This document shows positions 44,030-52,921 of a DNA stretch of 64,000 bases, one piece after another. Position 1 is the stretch's first letter, and every line of letters starts with the position of its first letter. The notes under the pieces were generated by a model, which ran no database searches, was not told the origin of the DNA, and worked only from the letters and a program-made list of their open reading frames with translations. Source of the stretch: RHKX01 sp963784885 (GTDB lineage: Bacteria; Actinomycetota; Thermoleophilia; Solirubrobacterales; 70-9); the NCBI GenBank assembly GCA_963784885.1, contig CAWATA010000002.1, forward strand, positions 186,001 through 250,000. The letters are read 5' to 3'. Made by a program: the position numbers and the translations under genes.

Positions 44030-45664
44030 GTGAACGCCACCCCGAACCCGAGCGCCGGCCCGACGGCCGCCCTCGGCGACGCCATCGCCGCCGCCACCGC
44101 GGACCTCCACGTCGGCGTGCCCGCGGCCGGGCTCGAGCGCCCGCCCCGGCCGGAGTTCGGCGACTACTCGACCAACGCTGCGATGCTCGCCGCCCCACTG
44201 GTCGGCGAGGCCCCCCGGGACGTGGCGGCTCGGCTGACCGGCGGCGTTCGGGAGCGCCTCGGAGACGCGGTCGAGCGGATCGACGTCGCCGGACCGGGGT
44301 TCCTCAACCTGCACATGTCCGAGGCGTGGTTCCGCGACGCCGCGGCGCTGATCGCCGCCCGGGGTCGCGACTTCGGATCCGGAGTCGCCGAGAGCCGCTC
44401 GCGCGTGCTCGTGGAGTTCGTCAGCGCCAACCCGACCGGGCCTCTGACGGTCGCCAGCGGCAGGCACCTGGCCTACGGCGACTCGCTCGCCCGGATCCTC
44501 GGTTTCGCCGGGCACGAGGTCAGTCGCGAGTACTACCTCAACGACGCCGGCAGCCAGATCGAGCTGTTCGGGGCGTCGATCGCGGCTCGCATCGCCGGGA
44601 CCGGGGTCCCGGAGGGCGGCTACGAGGGCGACTACGTCGGCGAGCTCGGCGCGCGGATCGAGGCCGAGCATGGGTCCGGGCTGGACTCGGCCGAGCTCGG
44701 CCGACTCGGCGTCGAGCTGATGCTGGTGGGGATTCGCGAGACGCTCGAGCGCTCGCGGGTGAGCTTCGACAGCTGGGCGTCAGAGCGGGAGCTTCACGAT
44801 GGCGGCGCGACCGAGAAGGCGATCGTCGACCTCCGTGGCCGCGGCCTCGTCTACGAGCACGAGGGCGCCGTCTGGCTCCGGACCTCGGAGTTCGGGGACG
44901 ACAAGGACCGGGTTCTGATTCGAGCCGACGGGTCGCCGACCTACTTCGCCGCCGACATCGCCTACCACCGCGACAAGCTCGAGCGCGGCTTCGATCTCCT
45001 CATCGACGTACTCGGCGCCGACCACCACGGCTACGTCGACCGGATGCGGGCGGCGGTCATCGCCTTCGGCGCGCCCGGAGAGGCCTTCGAGGTCTCGATC
45101 ATGCAGATGGTCAACCTCGTCGAGGGCGGTGAGCGGGCCCGGATGTCGAAGCGGCGTGGCGACTTCGCCCGGCTCGACGACCTGATCGACGACATCGGCG
45201 TCGACGCGACCCGGTTCTTCATGTTGATGCGGAGCCATGAGACGCCGATCGACATCGACCTGGCGCTCGCGCGCACCCACTCCTCCGACAACCCGGTCCA
45301 TTACGCCCAGTACGCCCACGCCCGGATCTGCAGCCTGTTCAGGACCGCTGCCGATCGCGGCGCCGAGGGCGGAGACGACCCGGCGCCCGCGGGAACCCTC
45401 GAGCCGGCCGAGCGCGCGTTGATCGCGCGCCTGCTGGAGATGCCCGACCAGATCAGCCGCGCGGCGACGAAGCGGGAGCCGCACGCGATCTCGACCTATG
45501 TTCGCGAGGTCGCCGCCGACTTCCACGCCTTCTACCGCGATTGCCGGGTCGTCGGCGCCGGCCCCGGCCTGGAGCAGGCGCGACTGACAGTCTGTGCCGC
45601 GACGCGCGACGTGATCGCCACGCTCCTCGACCTGCTCGGAGTAGCGGCACCCGAGGAGATGTGA
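44030..45664 (+). CDS. argS: arginyl-tRNA synthetase
   Basis: 544 aa class I synthetase. An N-terminal Add1-type tRNA-binding domain with RPEFGDYSTNAAM, then SANPTGPLTVASGRHLAYGD, where the HIGH signature is replaced by VASGRH, a weak match. The KMSKS loop is KRRGDFARLDDL, as in ArgRS proteins that lack a canonical KMSKS. The DALR anticodon-binding domain includes NPVHYAQYAHARICSL. Other features and length are standard. Confidence 0.95.
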   Translation: MNATPNPSAGPTAALGDAIAAATADLHVGVPAAGLERPPRPEFGDYSTNAAMLAAPLVGEAPRDVAARLTGGVRERLGDAVERIDVAGPGFLNLHMSEAWFRDAAALIAARGRDFGSGVAESRSRVLVEFVSANPTGPLTVASGRHLAYGDSLARILGFAGHEVSREYYLNDAGSQIELFGASIAARIAGTGVPEGGYEGDYVGELGARIEAEHGSGLDSAELGRLGVELMLVGIRETLERSRVSFDSWASERELHDGGATEKAIVDLRGRGLVYEHEGAVWLRTSEFGDDKDRVLIRADGSPTYFAADIAYHRDKLERGFDLLIDVLGADHHGYVDRMRAAVIAFGAPGEAFEVSIMQMVNLVEGGERARMSKRRGDFARLDDLIDDIGVDATRFFMLMRSHETPIDIDLALARTHSSDNPVHYAQYAHARICSLFRTAADRGAEGGDDPAPAGTLEPAERALIARLLEMPDQISRAATKREPHAISTYVREVAADFHAFYRDCRVVGAGPGLEQARLTVCAATRDVIATLLDLLGVAAPEEM

Positions 45665-45668
45665 TCGG

Positions 45669-46946
45669 TTGACCCCGTCAGCTGAGGCCACCGAGCCGGC
45701 GACGGGGAGCTGGCGAATCGTCCTCGGCCTGGCTCTGATCGGGGCCCTGCTCGGCTTCGGCTGGGGAATCGCCGACCAGCCGGTATGGCGCGCGACCGCC
45801 ACCGTCGTCGTCGAGAGCGACTCGCAGGGCTCTGACCAGGCCCGGCTCGAGCGCTTCGCCCAGCGCGGCGGGAGCGAGGAGGTCGCAACGAAGGCCGCGG
45901 GCCTGCTCGGCGACGATGTCCCCGGAGCCGACCTGCTCGCTCAGGTCACGGTCCGACCGTCGCCGCGCGGCGGCTTCCTCGTGATCGCCGCCGATGCCGA
46001 CGCTCCCGACGTCGCCGCGGCCGCCGCCGACGGCTACCAGCGGGCCCTCGTCGCAGTCGAGGGCGATCCGCTGGCGCCCGGCAAGGCGGCCAGGATCCCA
46101 TCCGAGCCCTACGAGGACCGCTCTGCCGCGCTCTGGGCCGGCATCGGCTTCCTCGCGGGCCTCCTGGTCGGACTGCTGACGGCGGGTCTGCTCGTCGCAT
46201 CGAGGCGCCGCGGTGTCGACGCGGCCCCCCGCGCCGCGCCGCCATCGGTCGCGGTCGACCCGCCGGCCGCGTTTGCGGACCGGCTCGGGGCCCGGCTCAC
46301 GGACTTCGATCCGGGCGCCGGCGGCACCCTCGTGCGAGCCGACGGGGGCGGTGTCGAGATCCCGCGGCAGGCCGTCGCCGAGGTCGGCATGCTCGCCGAT
46401 CGCCTGCGCATCCGGGCCGGAGGCGGGCCGCGCTCACTCGCGATCACGGCGGTGGGCGACGGCGTCGACGTGACCGGGCTCGCGGCCGCGCTCGCGGCGG
46501 CCGCCGCGGGGGCAGGGCGCAGCGTGCTGCTGGTCGAGGCCGACCTCGCGGCGCCGCAGGCCGCAGGCAGGCTCGGCGTCGCGTCGGCGCCGGGACTGGC
46601 CGACTACCTGAACGCGAGCGCTTCGCCGCGCGAGGTGCTGCGGTCCGTCGAAATGGCGCCGGGCGGCACGACCGGGTTCGTCTGCGTCCCGGCGGGGATG
46701 GCCGGGGGCGATGCAAGCCTGGCCGGCGACCGGTTCGCCGGCCTCGTCCGCCGGCTCGACCGCGTCTACGACCTGGTCATCTACGTCGCCCCGGCGATCC
46801 TCGACGGTCCCGACGCCGAGGCCGTCGCTCGGCTCACCGAAGCCGTCGCCGTCGTGGTCGGTTCCGGCGCCGATCCCGACCTCGACGATGCCGCCGGCCG
46901 CTTGGAGGGCGCGCACGTGACGGTCGTCGCAGCCGTCTTCGGCTGA
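45669..46946 (+). CDS. Wzc/CpsD-like polysaccharide chain-length protein with degenerate P-loop
   Basis: 425 aa. Two membrane helices (about 15-35 and 155-178) flank an extracytoplasmic domain with a Wzz pattern (VWRATATVVVESDSQ, AADGYQRAL). The cytoplasmic part resembles bacterial tyrosine-kinase/MinD folds: RSVLLVEADLAAPQAAGRLG, ASAPGLADYLNASASP and DRVYDLVIYVAP. However, the Walker A position reads ITAVGDGVDVTGLA instead of G-x-G-K-S/T, so the Lys and Ser/Thr are missing. ATP binding is probably lost. Start is TTG, 5 bases after argS. Confidence 0.75.
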   Translation: MTPSAEATEPATGSWRIVLGLALIGALLGFGWGIADQPVWRATATVVVESDSQGSDQARLERFAQRGGSEEVATKAAGLLGDDVPGADLLAQVTVRPSPRGGFLVIAADADAPDVAAAAADGYQRALVAVEGDPLAPGKAARIPSEPYEDRSAALWAGIGFLAGLLVGLLTAGLLVASRRRGVDAAPRAAPPSVAVDPPAAFADRLGARLTDFDPGAGGTLVRADGGGVEIPRQAVAEVGMLADRLRIRAGGGPRSLAITAVGDGVDVTGLAAALAAAAAGAGRSVLLVEADLAAPQAAGRLGVASAPGLADYLNASASPREVLRSVEMAPGGTTGFVCVPAGMAGGDASLAGDRFAGLVRRLDRVYDLVIYVAPAILDGPDAEAVARLTEAVAVVVGSGADPDLDDAAGRLEGAHVTVVAAVFG

Positions 46947-47012
46947 CCCTCCCGGTGCCGCAATCCGCTGCGCAGGCAGTGGTTTCCACCCTCCGGCCCG
47001 ACGCCGTTGACG

Positions 47013-47018
47013 TACCAT
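47013..47018 (+). promoter_or_regulatory. -10 box of a probable leaderless LysM transcript
   Basis: TACCAT ends 7 nt before GTG 47026. Confidence 0.4.
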
Positions 47019-47025
47019 CGCGCTC

Positions 47026-47373
47026 GTGGCCGCTTCCACCGCACCGGGCAACTCGACCCGGCGAATCTCCTGGTTCAACCGTGTGTTGGCCCCGCTGGCG
47101 CTGATCGCTGTCCTGATCGCGGTCTTCGTGATCGTCGCTCAGAACACCGAGGACGGCAACCAGGCGGAGCAGGACGCGAAGGCGAAGATCGAGTCAGAGG
47201 GGAAGAAGGACGGCGGGGGTGCGGAGAACCCGCGGACCTACACGGTCGAGGAGGGCGACACGCTGAGCGGCGTCGCCGAGAAGTTCGGAGTGTCGGTGAA
47301 GCGCCTCGAGCGGCTCAACCCGGGCATCGACCCGCAGGCCCTCGGTGCCGGTCAGGAACTGACGATCCGCTAG
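47026..47373 (+). CDS. membrane-anchored LysM protein
   Basis: 115 aa. One membrane helix (LAPLALIAVLIAVFVIV, about residues 22-38), a charged linker, and a C-terminal LysM domain TYTVEEGDTLSGVAEKFGVS through LNPGIDPQALGAGQELTI. It should bind peptidoglycan. It is directly followed by a DD-carboxypeptidase gene with no gap, so it may deliver or localise that enzyme. Confidence 0.92.
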   Translation: MAASTAPGNSTRRISWFNRVLAPLALIAVLIAVFVIVAQNTEDGNQAEQDAKAKIESEGKKDGGGAENPRTYTVEEGDTLSGVAEKFGVSVKRLERLNPGIDPQALGAGQELTIR

Positions 47374-48690
47374 ATGCGGGGGCCGACGACCGGAACGGCG
47401 GGCCGGGGGCGTCTGCGGCTCGGCCTCGCCCTGGGCCTGATCGCGATCGTCCTGCTCGTCGCCCTGCCGGCACCGGGCCGGGCGGCGACGGGGGGAGGGG
47501 GCAAGTCGCCGCAGCTGGATGCCGCCTCGTGGGTGCTGATCGACCTCGAGGACGAGGAGGAGCTCGCCGCGCACGCACCCGGCCGACGGCGGGCGATCGC
47601 CAGCACGACGAAGCTGATGACCGCCTATCTGGCGCTGAACGAGCTGAAGATGGACGAGGAGCTGGTCGTTCCCCGCTACGACGCGGCACCCGCCGAGTCG
47701 GTGGCCGGGCTCAGCGCCGGCGAGAGGCTGACCGTTCGCGACCTGATCGTGGCGATGATGCTGCCGAGCGCGAACGACGCCGCCGTCACGGTCGCCGACG
47801 GCGTTGCGGGTTCGGAGGCGGCATTCGTCGGTGAGATGAACCGCGCCGCCGCCGACCTCGGCCTGAGCCGGACCCGCTACGCGAACCCGATCGGCCTCGA
47901 CGCCAAGGGCAACTACTCGACCGCCGAGGATCTGTCGAGCCTGGCGCAGGACCTGCTGGCCGACAAGCGGTTCCGGCGGATCGTCGCGAAGCCGGAGGCG
48001 ACGCTGAAGAGCGGCTCCCAGACCCGCGTGGTCGAGAACACCAACACCCTCCTGCTCAGCGATCCGAGCGTCGACGGGGTCAAGACGGGTCACACGCTCG
48101 ACGCCGGGTACGTGCTCGTCGCCTCCGCGAAGCGTGACCGCGTGCCGTTGCTCGCGGTCGTGCTCGGGGCTCCGACGGAGGCCGCCCGCGATGCCGAGTC
48201 CGAGCGGCTCCTCGACTACGGATTTTCGCTCTACGGCCGCGAGGTCGCGGTCCGCAAGGGCGGTGAGGAGGCCACCACCGCCGTCCGCTACGAGGACGAG
48301 CCGCTCGGGCTGGTGGCTTCGCGGAGCGTCGCCGTCAGAGTCCGCGACGACCAGCGGGTCCGCGTCGAGGCGGAGGGGCCGGCGGAGGTCGAGGGTCCGG
48401 TGGCCGCCGGCGAGCGACTCGGTCGCGCGACCGTCACCGTCGACGGGCGGTTCGTCGATCGCGTCCCCCTGATCGCGGGCACCGCCGTCGCCGCCCCGAC
48501 GATCGTCGACCGGATCGGTGGCCCGTCGGTCGTCGCCCTGATCCTGATCGCCGCGATCGTCATACTTTCCGTGGTCCTGATCGCGCTGCGGCGCCGCGGC
48601 AACGACGGAGCTGACGACGATCGGGATCCGGAGGAGAGAATGAGGACTCGCCAGGAGCGGAATCGGAGACGGAGGGGAGGAGAATCGTGA
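47374..48690 (+). CDS. D-alanyl-D-alanine carboxypeptidase (DacA-type PBP)
   Basis: 438 aa. Signal-like helix (about 13-37). Active-site triad: IASTTKLMTAY (S-x-x-K), PSANDAAVTVAD (S-x-N) and VDGVKTGHT (K-T-G). A beta-rich C-terminal domain leads to a terminal transmembrane helix (VVALILIAAIVILSVVLIAL) and an Arg-rich cytoplasmic tail. It trims the terminal D-Ala from pentapeptides. The gene abuts the LysM gene; its stop overlaps the PfkB gene start (GTGA). Confidence 0.95.
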   Translation: MRGPTTGTAGRGRLRLGLALGLIAIVLLVALPAPGRAATGGGGKSPQLDAASWVLIDLEDEEELAAHAPGRRRAIASTTKLMTAYLALNELKMDEELVVPRYDAAPAESVAGLSAGERLTVRDLIVAMMLPSANDAAVTVADGVAGSEAAFVGEMNRAAADLGLSRTRYANPIGLDAKGNYSTAEDLSSLAQDLLADKRFRRIVAKPEATLKSGSQTRVVENTNTLLLSDPSVDGVKTGHTLDAGYVLVASAKRDRVPLLAVVLGAPTEAARDAESERLLDYGFSLYGREVAVRKGGEEATTAVRYEDEPLGLVASRSVAVRVRDDQRVRVEAEGPAEVEGPVAAGERLGRATVTVDGRFVDRVPLIAGTAVAAPTIVDRIGGPSVVALILIAAIVILSVVLIALRRRGNDGADDDRDPEERMRTRQERNRRRRGGES

Positions 48691-49646
48691 TACTCACGGT
48701 GACGCTGAACATCGCGCTCGACCGCACGGTCGCGGTTCCCCGGGTCGCACTCGGAAACCGCCATCGCGTGGTCGATTCCCGTCGCGCCGCCGGCGGCAAG
48801 GGCGTCAACATCGCCCGCGCCCTGAAGAGCCTCGGGGAGCCGGTCATCGCGACCGGCTTCGCCGCCGGGCCGACCGGCGCGCGGATCCGCGAGCTCCTCG
48901 ACGCCGAGCAGGTACTCCACGACTTCGTCGAGGTCGCCGGCGACTCCCGCACGAACCTATCGATCGTCGACCCGACCTCCGGTGGACAGACCGAGATCAA
49001 CGAGCGCGGGCCGAACGTCGCCGCCGCCGATCTCGAGCGGTTCACCGAGCGGTTGCTCTATCTCGCGGGCGGCGCGGATTTCTGCGTGATCGCGGGATCG
49101 CTCCCTCCCGGCGCCGAGCCCGACCAGTACGCGGCGCTGATCGCCGGCCTGCGGGCCGCCGGCGTGCCGACGCTGCTCGACACCGACGGCGAGCCGATGC
49201 GCGTCGGCCTCCGCGCCCAGCCGTCGGCGGTCGTTCCCAACGTCACCGAAGCCGAGGAGGCGGTCGGCTACGAGTTCACGGAGCCCGGAGACCTCACATC
49301 CGCGGTCGAGGGCCTCGTCGGGATGGGCGCGGAGGAGGCGATCATCACGACGCCGTCGGGTTGCGTGGCCCTGGTCGGCGAGGGCAACGCCAAGCGGCAC
49401 TACGAGGCGACTATCGAACCGCTCGCCACGGTCGCTAGCGTCGGCTCCGGCGACGCATTCCTGGCCGGCTTCGTCGCGGCGCGGCGCGCCGGCCGCCCGA
49501 TCGATGACTGCCTGGCCTACGGCGTGGCATGCGGCGCTGAGTCCACCCAGCACCTGGGGGCCGGCGCCGTTGACGGCGCCGAGGCGGCGAAGCTGACCGA
49601 TCGGGTCAGCGTCGAGCGACTCGACGCGCCGCTCCGGGTCGCCTGA
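48687..49646 (+). CDS. PfkB-family sugar kinase, 1-phosphofructokinase-like
   Basis: 319 aa. Opens ILTVTLNIALDRTVAVPRVA, close to FruK/LacC. PfkB signatures: RRAAGGKGVNIARAL and VASVGSGDAFLAGFVA with the catalytic Asp and anion hole. It phosphorylates a sugar phosphate such as fructose 1-phosphate or tagatose 6-phosphate. No fructose PTS genes lie nearby, so the substrate is open. It is translationally coupled to the carboxypeptidase gene. Confidence 0.88.
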   Translation: MILTVTLNIALDRTVAVPRVALGNRHRVVDSRRAAGGKGVNIARALKSLGEPVIATGFAAGPTGARIRELLDAEQVLHDFVEVAGDSRTNLSIVDPTSGGQTEINERGPNVAAADLERFTERLLYLAGGADFCVIAGSLPPGAEPDQYAALIAGLRAAGVPTLLDTDGEPMRVGLRAQPSAVVPNVTEAEEAVGYEFTEPGDLTSAVEGLVGMGAEEAIITTPSGCVALVGEGNAKRHYEATIEPLATVASVGSGDAFLAGFVAARRAGRPIDDCLAYGVACGAESTQHLGAGAVDGAEAAKLTDRVSVERLDAPLRVA

Positions 49647-49726
49647 CTCCGTCCGGTCCGATCCCGGCGCGCGTTTCCCCGCAGTTTCCGGACGCGGAGC
49701 CCCTCCGGCCCGTCATAGCTGACGCC

Positions 49727-49732
49727 TACAAT
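49727..49732 (+). promoter_or_regulatory. -10 box upstream of guaB3
   Basis: TACAAT lies 35 bases before the TTG start, leaving space for a ribosome-binding site (GAGGGAG, 49752 region). No matching -35 is seen. Confidence 0.4.
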
Positions 49733-49767
49733 CACCTCTCTGCAATCGACCGAGGGAGCGCCACCAG

Positions 49768-50973
49768 TTGGAAGTTGAGATCGGACGGGGAAAGAAGGCT
49801 CGCCGCGCCTACGGGTTCGACGACATCGCGATCGTGCCCTCGCGGCGGACGCGGGATCCCGACGACATCGACATCACCTGGAACCTCGGTCCATATCGCT
49901 TCGAGTTGCCCCTGCTCGCCTCGGCGATGGACGGCGTCGTCAGTCCGAAGACCGCGGCCCTGATCAACAGCCTCGGCGGGCTCGGCGTCCTCAACCTCGA
50001 GGGCATCTGGTCCCGCTACGAGGACGCCGACGAGCAGCTGGCCCGGATCGCCGCGGCGCCGCCCGGCCAGTCGACCCACCTGATGCAGGAGATCTACTCG
50101 GAGCCGGTCAAGCCGGAGCTGATGGCCCGGCGGATCGAGGAGATCAAGGCCGAGGGCGCGGTCTGCGCCGGGTCGCTGACCCCGCAGAAGGTCGGCGAGT
50201 ACCACGAGGCCGCCCTCGAGGCCGGCCTCGACATCCTCGTCGTCCAGGGCACGGTGATCTCGGCCGAGCACGTCTCCTCGACGTCGGAACCGCTGAACCT
50301 GAAGGAGTTCATCGCCTCGGCCCCGGTCCCGTGTGTGGTCGGCGGCTGTGCCTCCTACTCGACCGGCCTGCACCTGATGCGAACCGGCGCGGTCGGCGTG
50401 CTCGTCGGGGTCGGTCCCGGCGCCGCCTGCACGACTCGCGGCGTCCTCGGTATCGGCGTTCCGCAGGCGACGGCGATCGCCGACGTCGCCGCCGCTCGTT
50501 CCCAGCACATGCTCGAGACCGGGCAGTACTGCAACGTGATCGCGGACGGCGGCATGCGCACCGGCGGCGACATCTCGAAGGCCGTCGCCTGCGGCGCCGA
50601 CGCCGTGATGATCGGCTCGCCGCTCGCCCGCGCCGCCGAGGCCCCCGGTCGCGGCTACCACTGGGGGATGGCGACGTTCCATCCCTCGCTGCCGCGCGGC
50701 ACCCGCGTCACCACCAAGCAGGACGGGAGCCTCGAGCAGATCCTGCTCGGCCCGGCGAACGAGAACGACGGCACGTTCAACCTGATGGGCGCGTTGCGCA
50801 CCTCGATGGCGACGACCGGCTACGAGGACATCCCCTCGTTCCATCGCGCCGAGGTGATGGTCGCACCGGCCCTCCAGACCGAGGGCAAGCAGCTGCAGCG
50901 CAGCCAGTCCGTCGGGATGGGCTCCAACGGGAAGTCCGCCGTCGCCAACGCTGTCGCGGTCTCCGACGACTAG
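49768..50973 (+). CDS. guaB3: GuaB3 family IMP dehydrogenase-related protein (no CBS domains)
   Basis: 401 aa TIM-barrel. AMDGVVSPKTAAL, GCASYSTGLHLMRTG, the catalytic Cys loop GPGAACTTRGVLGIG, and ADGGMRTGGDISKAVACGAD. Regulatory CBS domains are absent, as in GuaB3. Several GuaB3 proteins have IMP dehydrogenase or related activity; others are uncharacterised. Immediate linkage to guaA supports a role in GMP synthesis. TTG start after a purine-rich site; a second, CBS-containing guaB would be expected elsewhere. Confidence 0.92.
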   Translation: MEVEIGRGKKARRAYGFDDIAIVPSRRTRDPDDIDITWNLGPYRFELPLLASAMDGVVSPKTAALINSLGGLGVLNLEGIWSRYEDADEQLARIAAAPPGQSTHLMQEIYSEPVKPELMARRIEEIKAEGAVCAGSLTPQKVGEYHEAALEAGLDILVVQGTVISAEHVSSTSEPLNLKEFIASAPVPCVVGGCASYSTGLHLMRTGAVGVLVGVGPGAACTTRGVLGIGVPQATAIADVAAARSQHMLETGQYCNVIADGGMRTGGDISKAVACGADAVMIGSPLARAAEAPGRGYHWGMATFHPSLPRGTRVTTKQDGSLEQILLGPANENDGTFNLMGALRTSMATTGYEDIPSFHRAEVMVAPALQTEGKQLQRSQSVGMGSNGKSAVANAVAVSDD

Positions 50974-50979
50974 GGACGC

Positions 50980-52620
50980 ATGACCGCCGGGCCCGCACCG
51001 ATTGAGGCGCTCCCGGAGGAGCACCCGATCGACGCCCCCGTCGTCGACCCCACGGGGGTAGAGGCGGGCGCGGTCGGGGTCGATCGCGAGGAGGTTCTCG
51101 TGCTCGACTTCGGTGGGCAGTACTCGCAGCTGATCGCGCGCCGGCTCCGCGAGTGCGGGGTCTTCGCGGAGCTGCTGCCGCACGACACCGACATCGAGCG
51201 GATCCGGCTCCGTAACCCGCGAGCCCTGGTCCTGTCGGGTGGGCCGGCCTCCGTCTACGAGAAGGGGGCGCCGTCGCTGCGGACTGAGTTGCTCGACCTC
51301 GGCATCCCGGTGCTCGGCATCTGTTACGGAATGCAGGTGATGGTTCAGGCGCTCGGTGGCCGCGTCGAAGGCGCCGAGCGGGGCGAGTTCGGGAGAACCG
51401 AGCTGGCCCTGGTCGAGGAGGGCGGCCGGCTGATGTCGGGTCTGCCCGAAACCCAGCAGTGCTGGATGAGCCATCGCGACTGCGTCTACGAGGCTCCGCC
51501 CGGCTTCGACGCGCTCGCCTCGAGCCCGGGGTCACCGGTCGCCGCCTGCGAGAACGTCGAGCGGGGTCTCTACGGCATCCAGTTCCACCCCGAGGTCGTC
51601 CATACGCCGCACGGGCAGGCGATCCTCGAGCGGTTCCTCCGCGAGGTCGCCGGCTGTGAGGAGCATTGGTCCGCCTCCTCGGTGATCGACGAGCAGATCG
51701 ACCGGATCCGCGCGCAGGTCGGCTCCAGCGGGGTCATCTGCGGCCTCTCCGGTGGCGTCGACTCCGCCACCGCCGCGGCGCTCGTCCACGAGGCGATCGG
51801 CGACCAGCTCACCTGCGTGCTCGTCGATCACGGCCTGCTCCGCAAGGGCGAGGCTGAGCAGGTCGTCGAGACGTTCCGCGAGGGCCTCGGCATCAAGCTG
51901 ATCCACGTCGACGCGCGTAAGCGCTTCCTCGACCGCCTGGCCGGCGTCGAGGAGCCGGAGCGGAAGCGGATGATCATCGGCGAGGAGTTCATCCGGGTCT
52001 TCGAGGAAGAGGCGCGCAAGCTCCCCGACGTCGGCTACCTCGTTCAGGGCACGCTCTACTCCGATGTGATCGAGTCCGGGGGCAGCACCGGCGCGGCGAC
52101 GATCAAGTCGCACCACAACGTCGGCGGCCTTCCCGACGACCTCGACTTCGACCTCGTCGAGCCCTTGCGGATGCTCTTCAAGGACGAGGTCCGGGCGGTC
52201 GCCTCCGAGCTCGGACTCTCCGATCGGATGGTCTGGCGTCAGCCCTTCCCGGGCCCCGGTCTAGCGATCCGCATCGTCGGCGGCGAGGTCAACGAGGAGC
52301 GCCTCGAGATCCTCCGCGAGGCCGACGCCGTCCTCCAGGAGGAGGTCCGCGCCGCCGGCATGTACCGCGACCTCTGGCAGTCCTTCTGCGTTCTCCCGGT
52401 CGTCCGCTCGGTCGGAGTCCAGGGCGATGGCCGCACCTACGCCTACCCGGTCGTCATCCGCGCGGTCACCTCCGACGACGCCATGACCGCCGACTGGGCG
52501 CGCCTGCCGTACGACCTACTCGAGCGCGCCTCGGGCCGGATCATCAACGAGGTCCCGGGGGTCAACCGGGTCGCCCTCGACATCAGCAGCAAGCCCCCGG
52601 CTACGATCGAGTGGGAGTAG
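50980..52620 (+). CDS. guaA: GMP synthase (glutamine-hydrolysing)
   Basis: 546 aa, converts XMP to GMP. A class I glutamine amidotransferase domain: LVLDFGGQYSQLIARR, nucleophile Cys in GICYGMQ, FHPEVVHT with the catalytic His. Then an ATP-pyrophosphatase P-loop GLSGGVDSATAA and the C-terminal dimerisation part ending KPPATIEWE. Relative to the family it has about 36 extra N-terminal residues before VLVLDFGG; no good internal start is seen. It follows guaB3 by 6 bases. Confidence 0.98.
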   Translation: MTAGPAPIEALPEEHPIDAPVVDPTGVEAGAVGVDREEVLVLDFGGQYSQLIARRLRECGVFAELLPHDTDIERIRLRNPRALVLSGGPASVYEKGAPSLRTELLDLGIPVLGICYGMQVMVQALGGRVEGAERGEFGRTELALVEEGGRLMSGLPETQQCWMSHRDCVYEAPPGFDALASSPGSPVAACENVERGLYGIQFHPEVVHTPHGQAILERFLREVAGCEEHWSASSVIDEQIDRIRAQVGSSGVICGLSGGVDSATAAALVHEAIGDQLTCVLVDHGLLRKGEAEQVVETFREGLGIKLIHVDARKRFLDRLAGVEEPERKRMIIGEEFIRVFEEEARKLPDVGYLVQGTLYSDVIESGGSTGAATIKSHHNVGGLPDDLDFDLVEPLRMLFKDEVRAVASELGLSDRMVWRQPFPGPGLAIRIVGGEVNEERLEILREADAVLQEEVRAAGMYRDLWQSFCVLPVVRSVGVQGDGRTYAYPVVIRAVTSDDAMTADWARLPYDLLERASGRIINEVPGVNRVALDISSKPPATIEWE

Positions 52621-52921
52621 ACGGGGTTCGGCTCGCACCGTAGCTCGCCCGGCCGCGCGGAAGGGGGCTTTCGCAGTGAGGGGATGTGGCCGGACGTCAT
52701 CTGGGTGCTCGAAGGCGAGTTGGTGACCACAGTGGTCACTGAAACGCCATTCGTCGGCTGAGCAGCCTGCGAACTGCACGTTTGGTCCCTGTGAGGGACC
52801 TTTCTTGCGGTTGAGGTCCTGAGTCAGCCTTCCGCGCCTTCCAGCGACCTCCCCTCGCTGCAAACCCCCTTCCGGCCCGACGCCCGGTACCGGCGCGAGC
52901 CGAAAGCCCTCCGGCCCTATC
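52621..52921 (+). other. intergenic region after guaA with palindrome
   Basis: About 300 bases without a supported gene and visibly lower in GC than its surroundings. It holds a 17-bp palindrome GTGACCACAGTGGTCAC (52723-52739, central A) and an intrinsic terminator (52784-52806). The stretch could encode a small RNA ending at that terminator or carry an operator. No tRNA-like or coding structure was found. Confidence 0.4.
52784..52806 (+). terminator. intrinsic terminator downstream of guaA
   Basis: GGTCCCT, loop GTG, AGGGACC (perfect 7-bp stem) followed at once by TTTCTT. It lies 164 bases after the guaA stop, so either the guaA transcript has a long 3' end or another RNA ends here. Confidence 0.75.
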
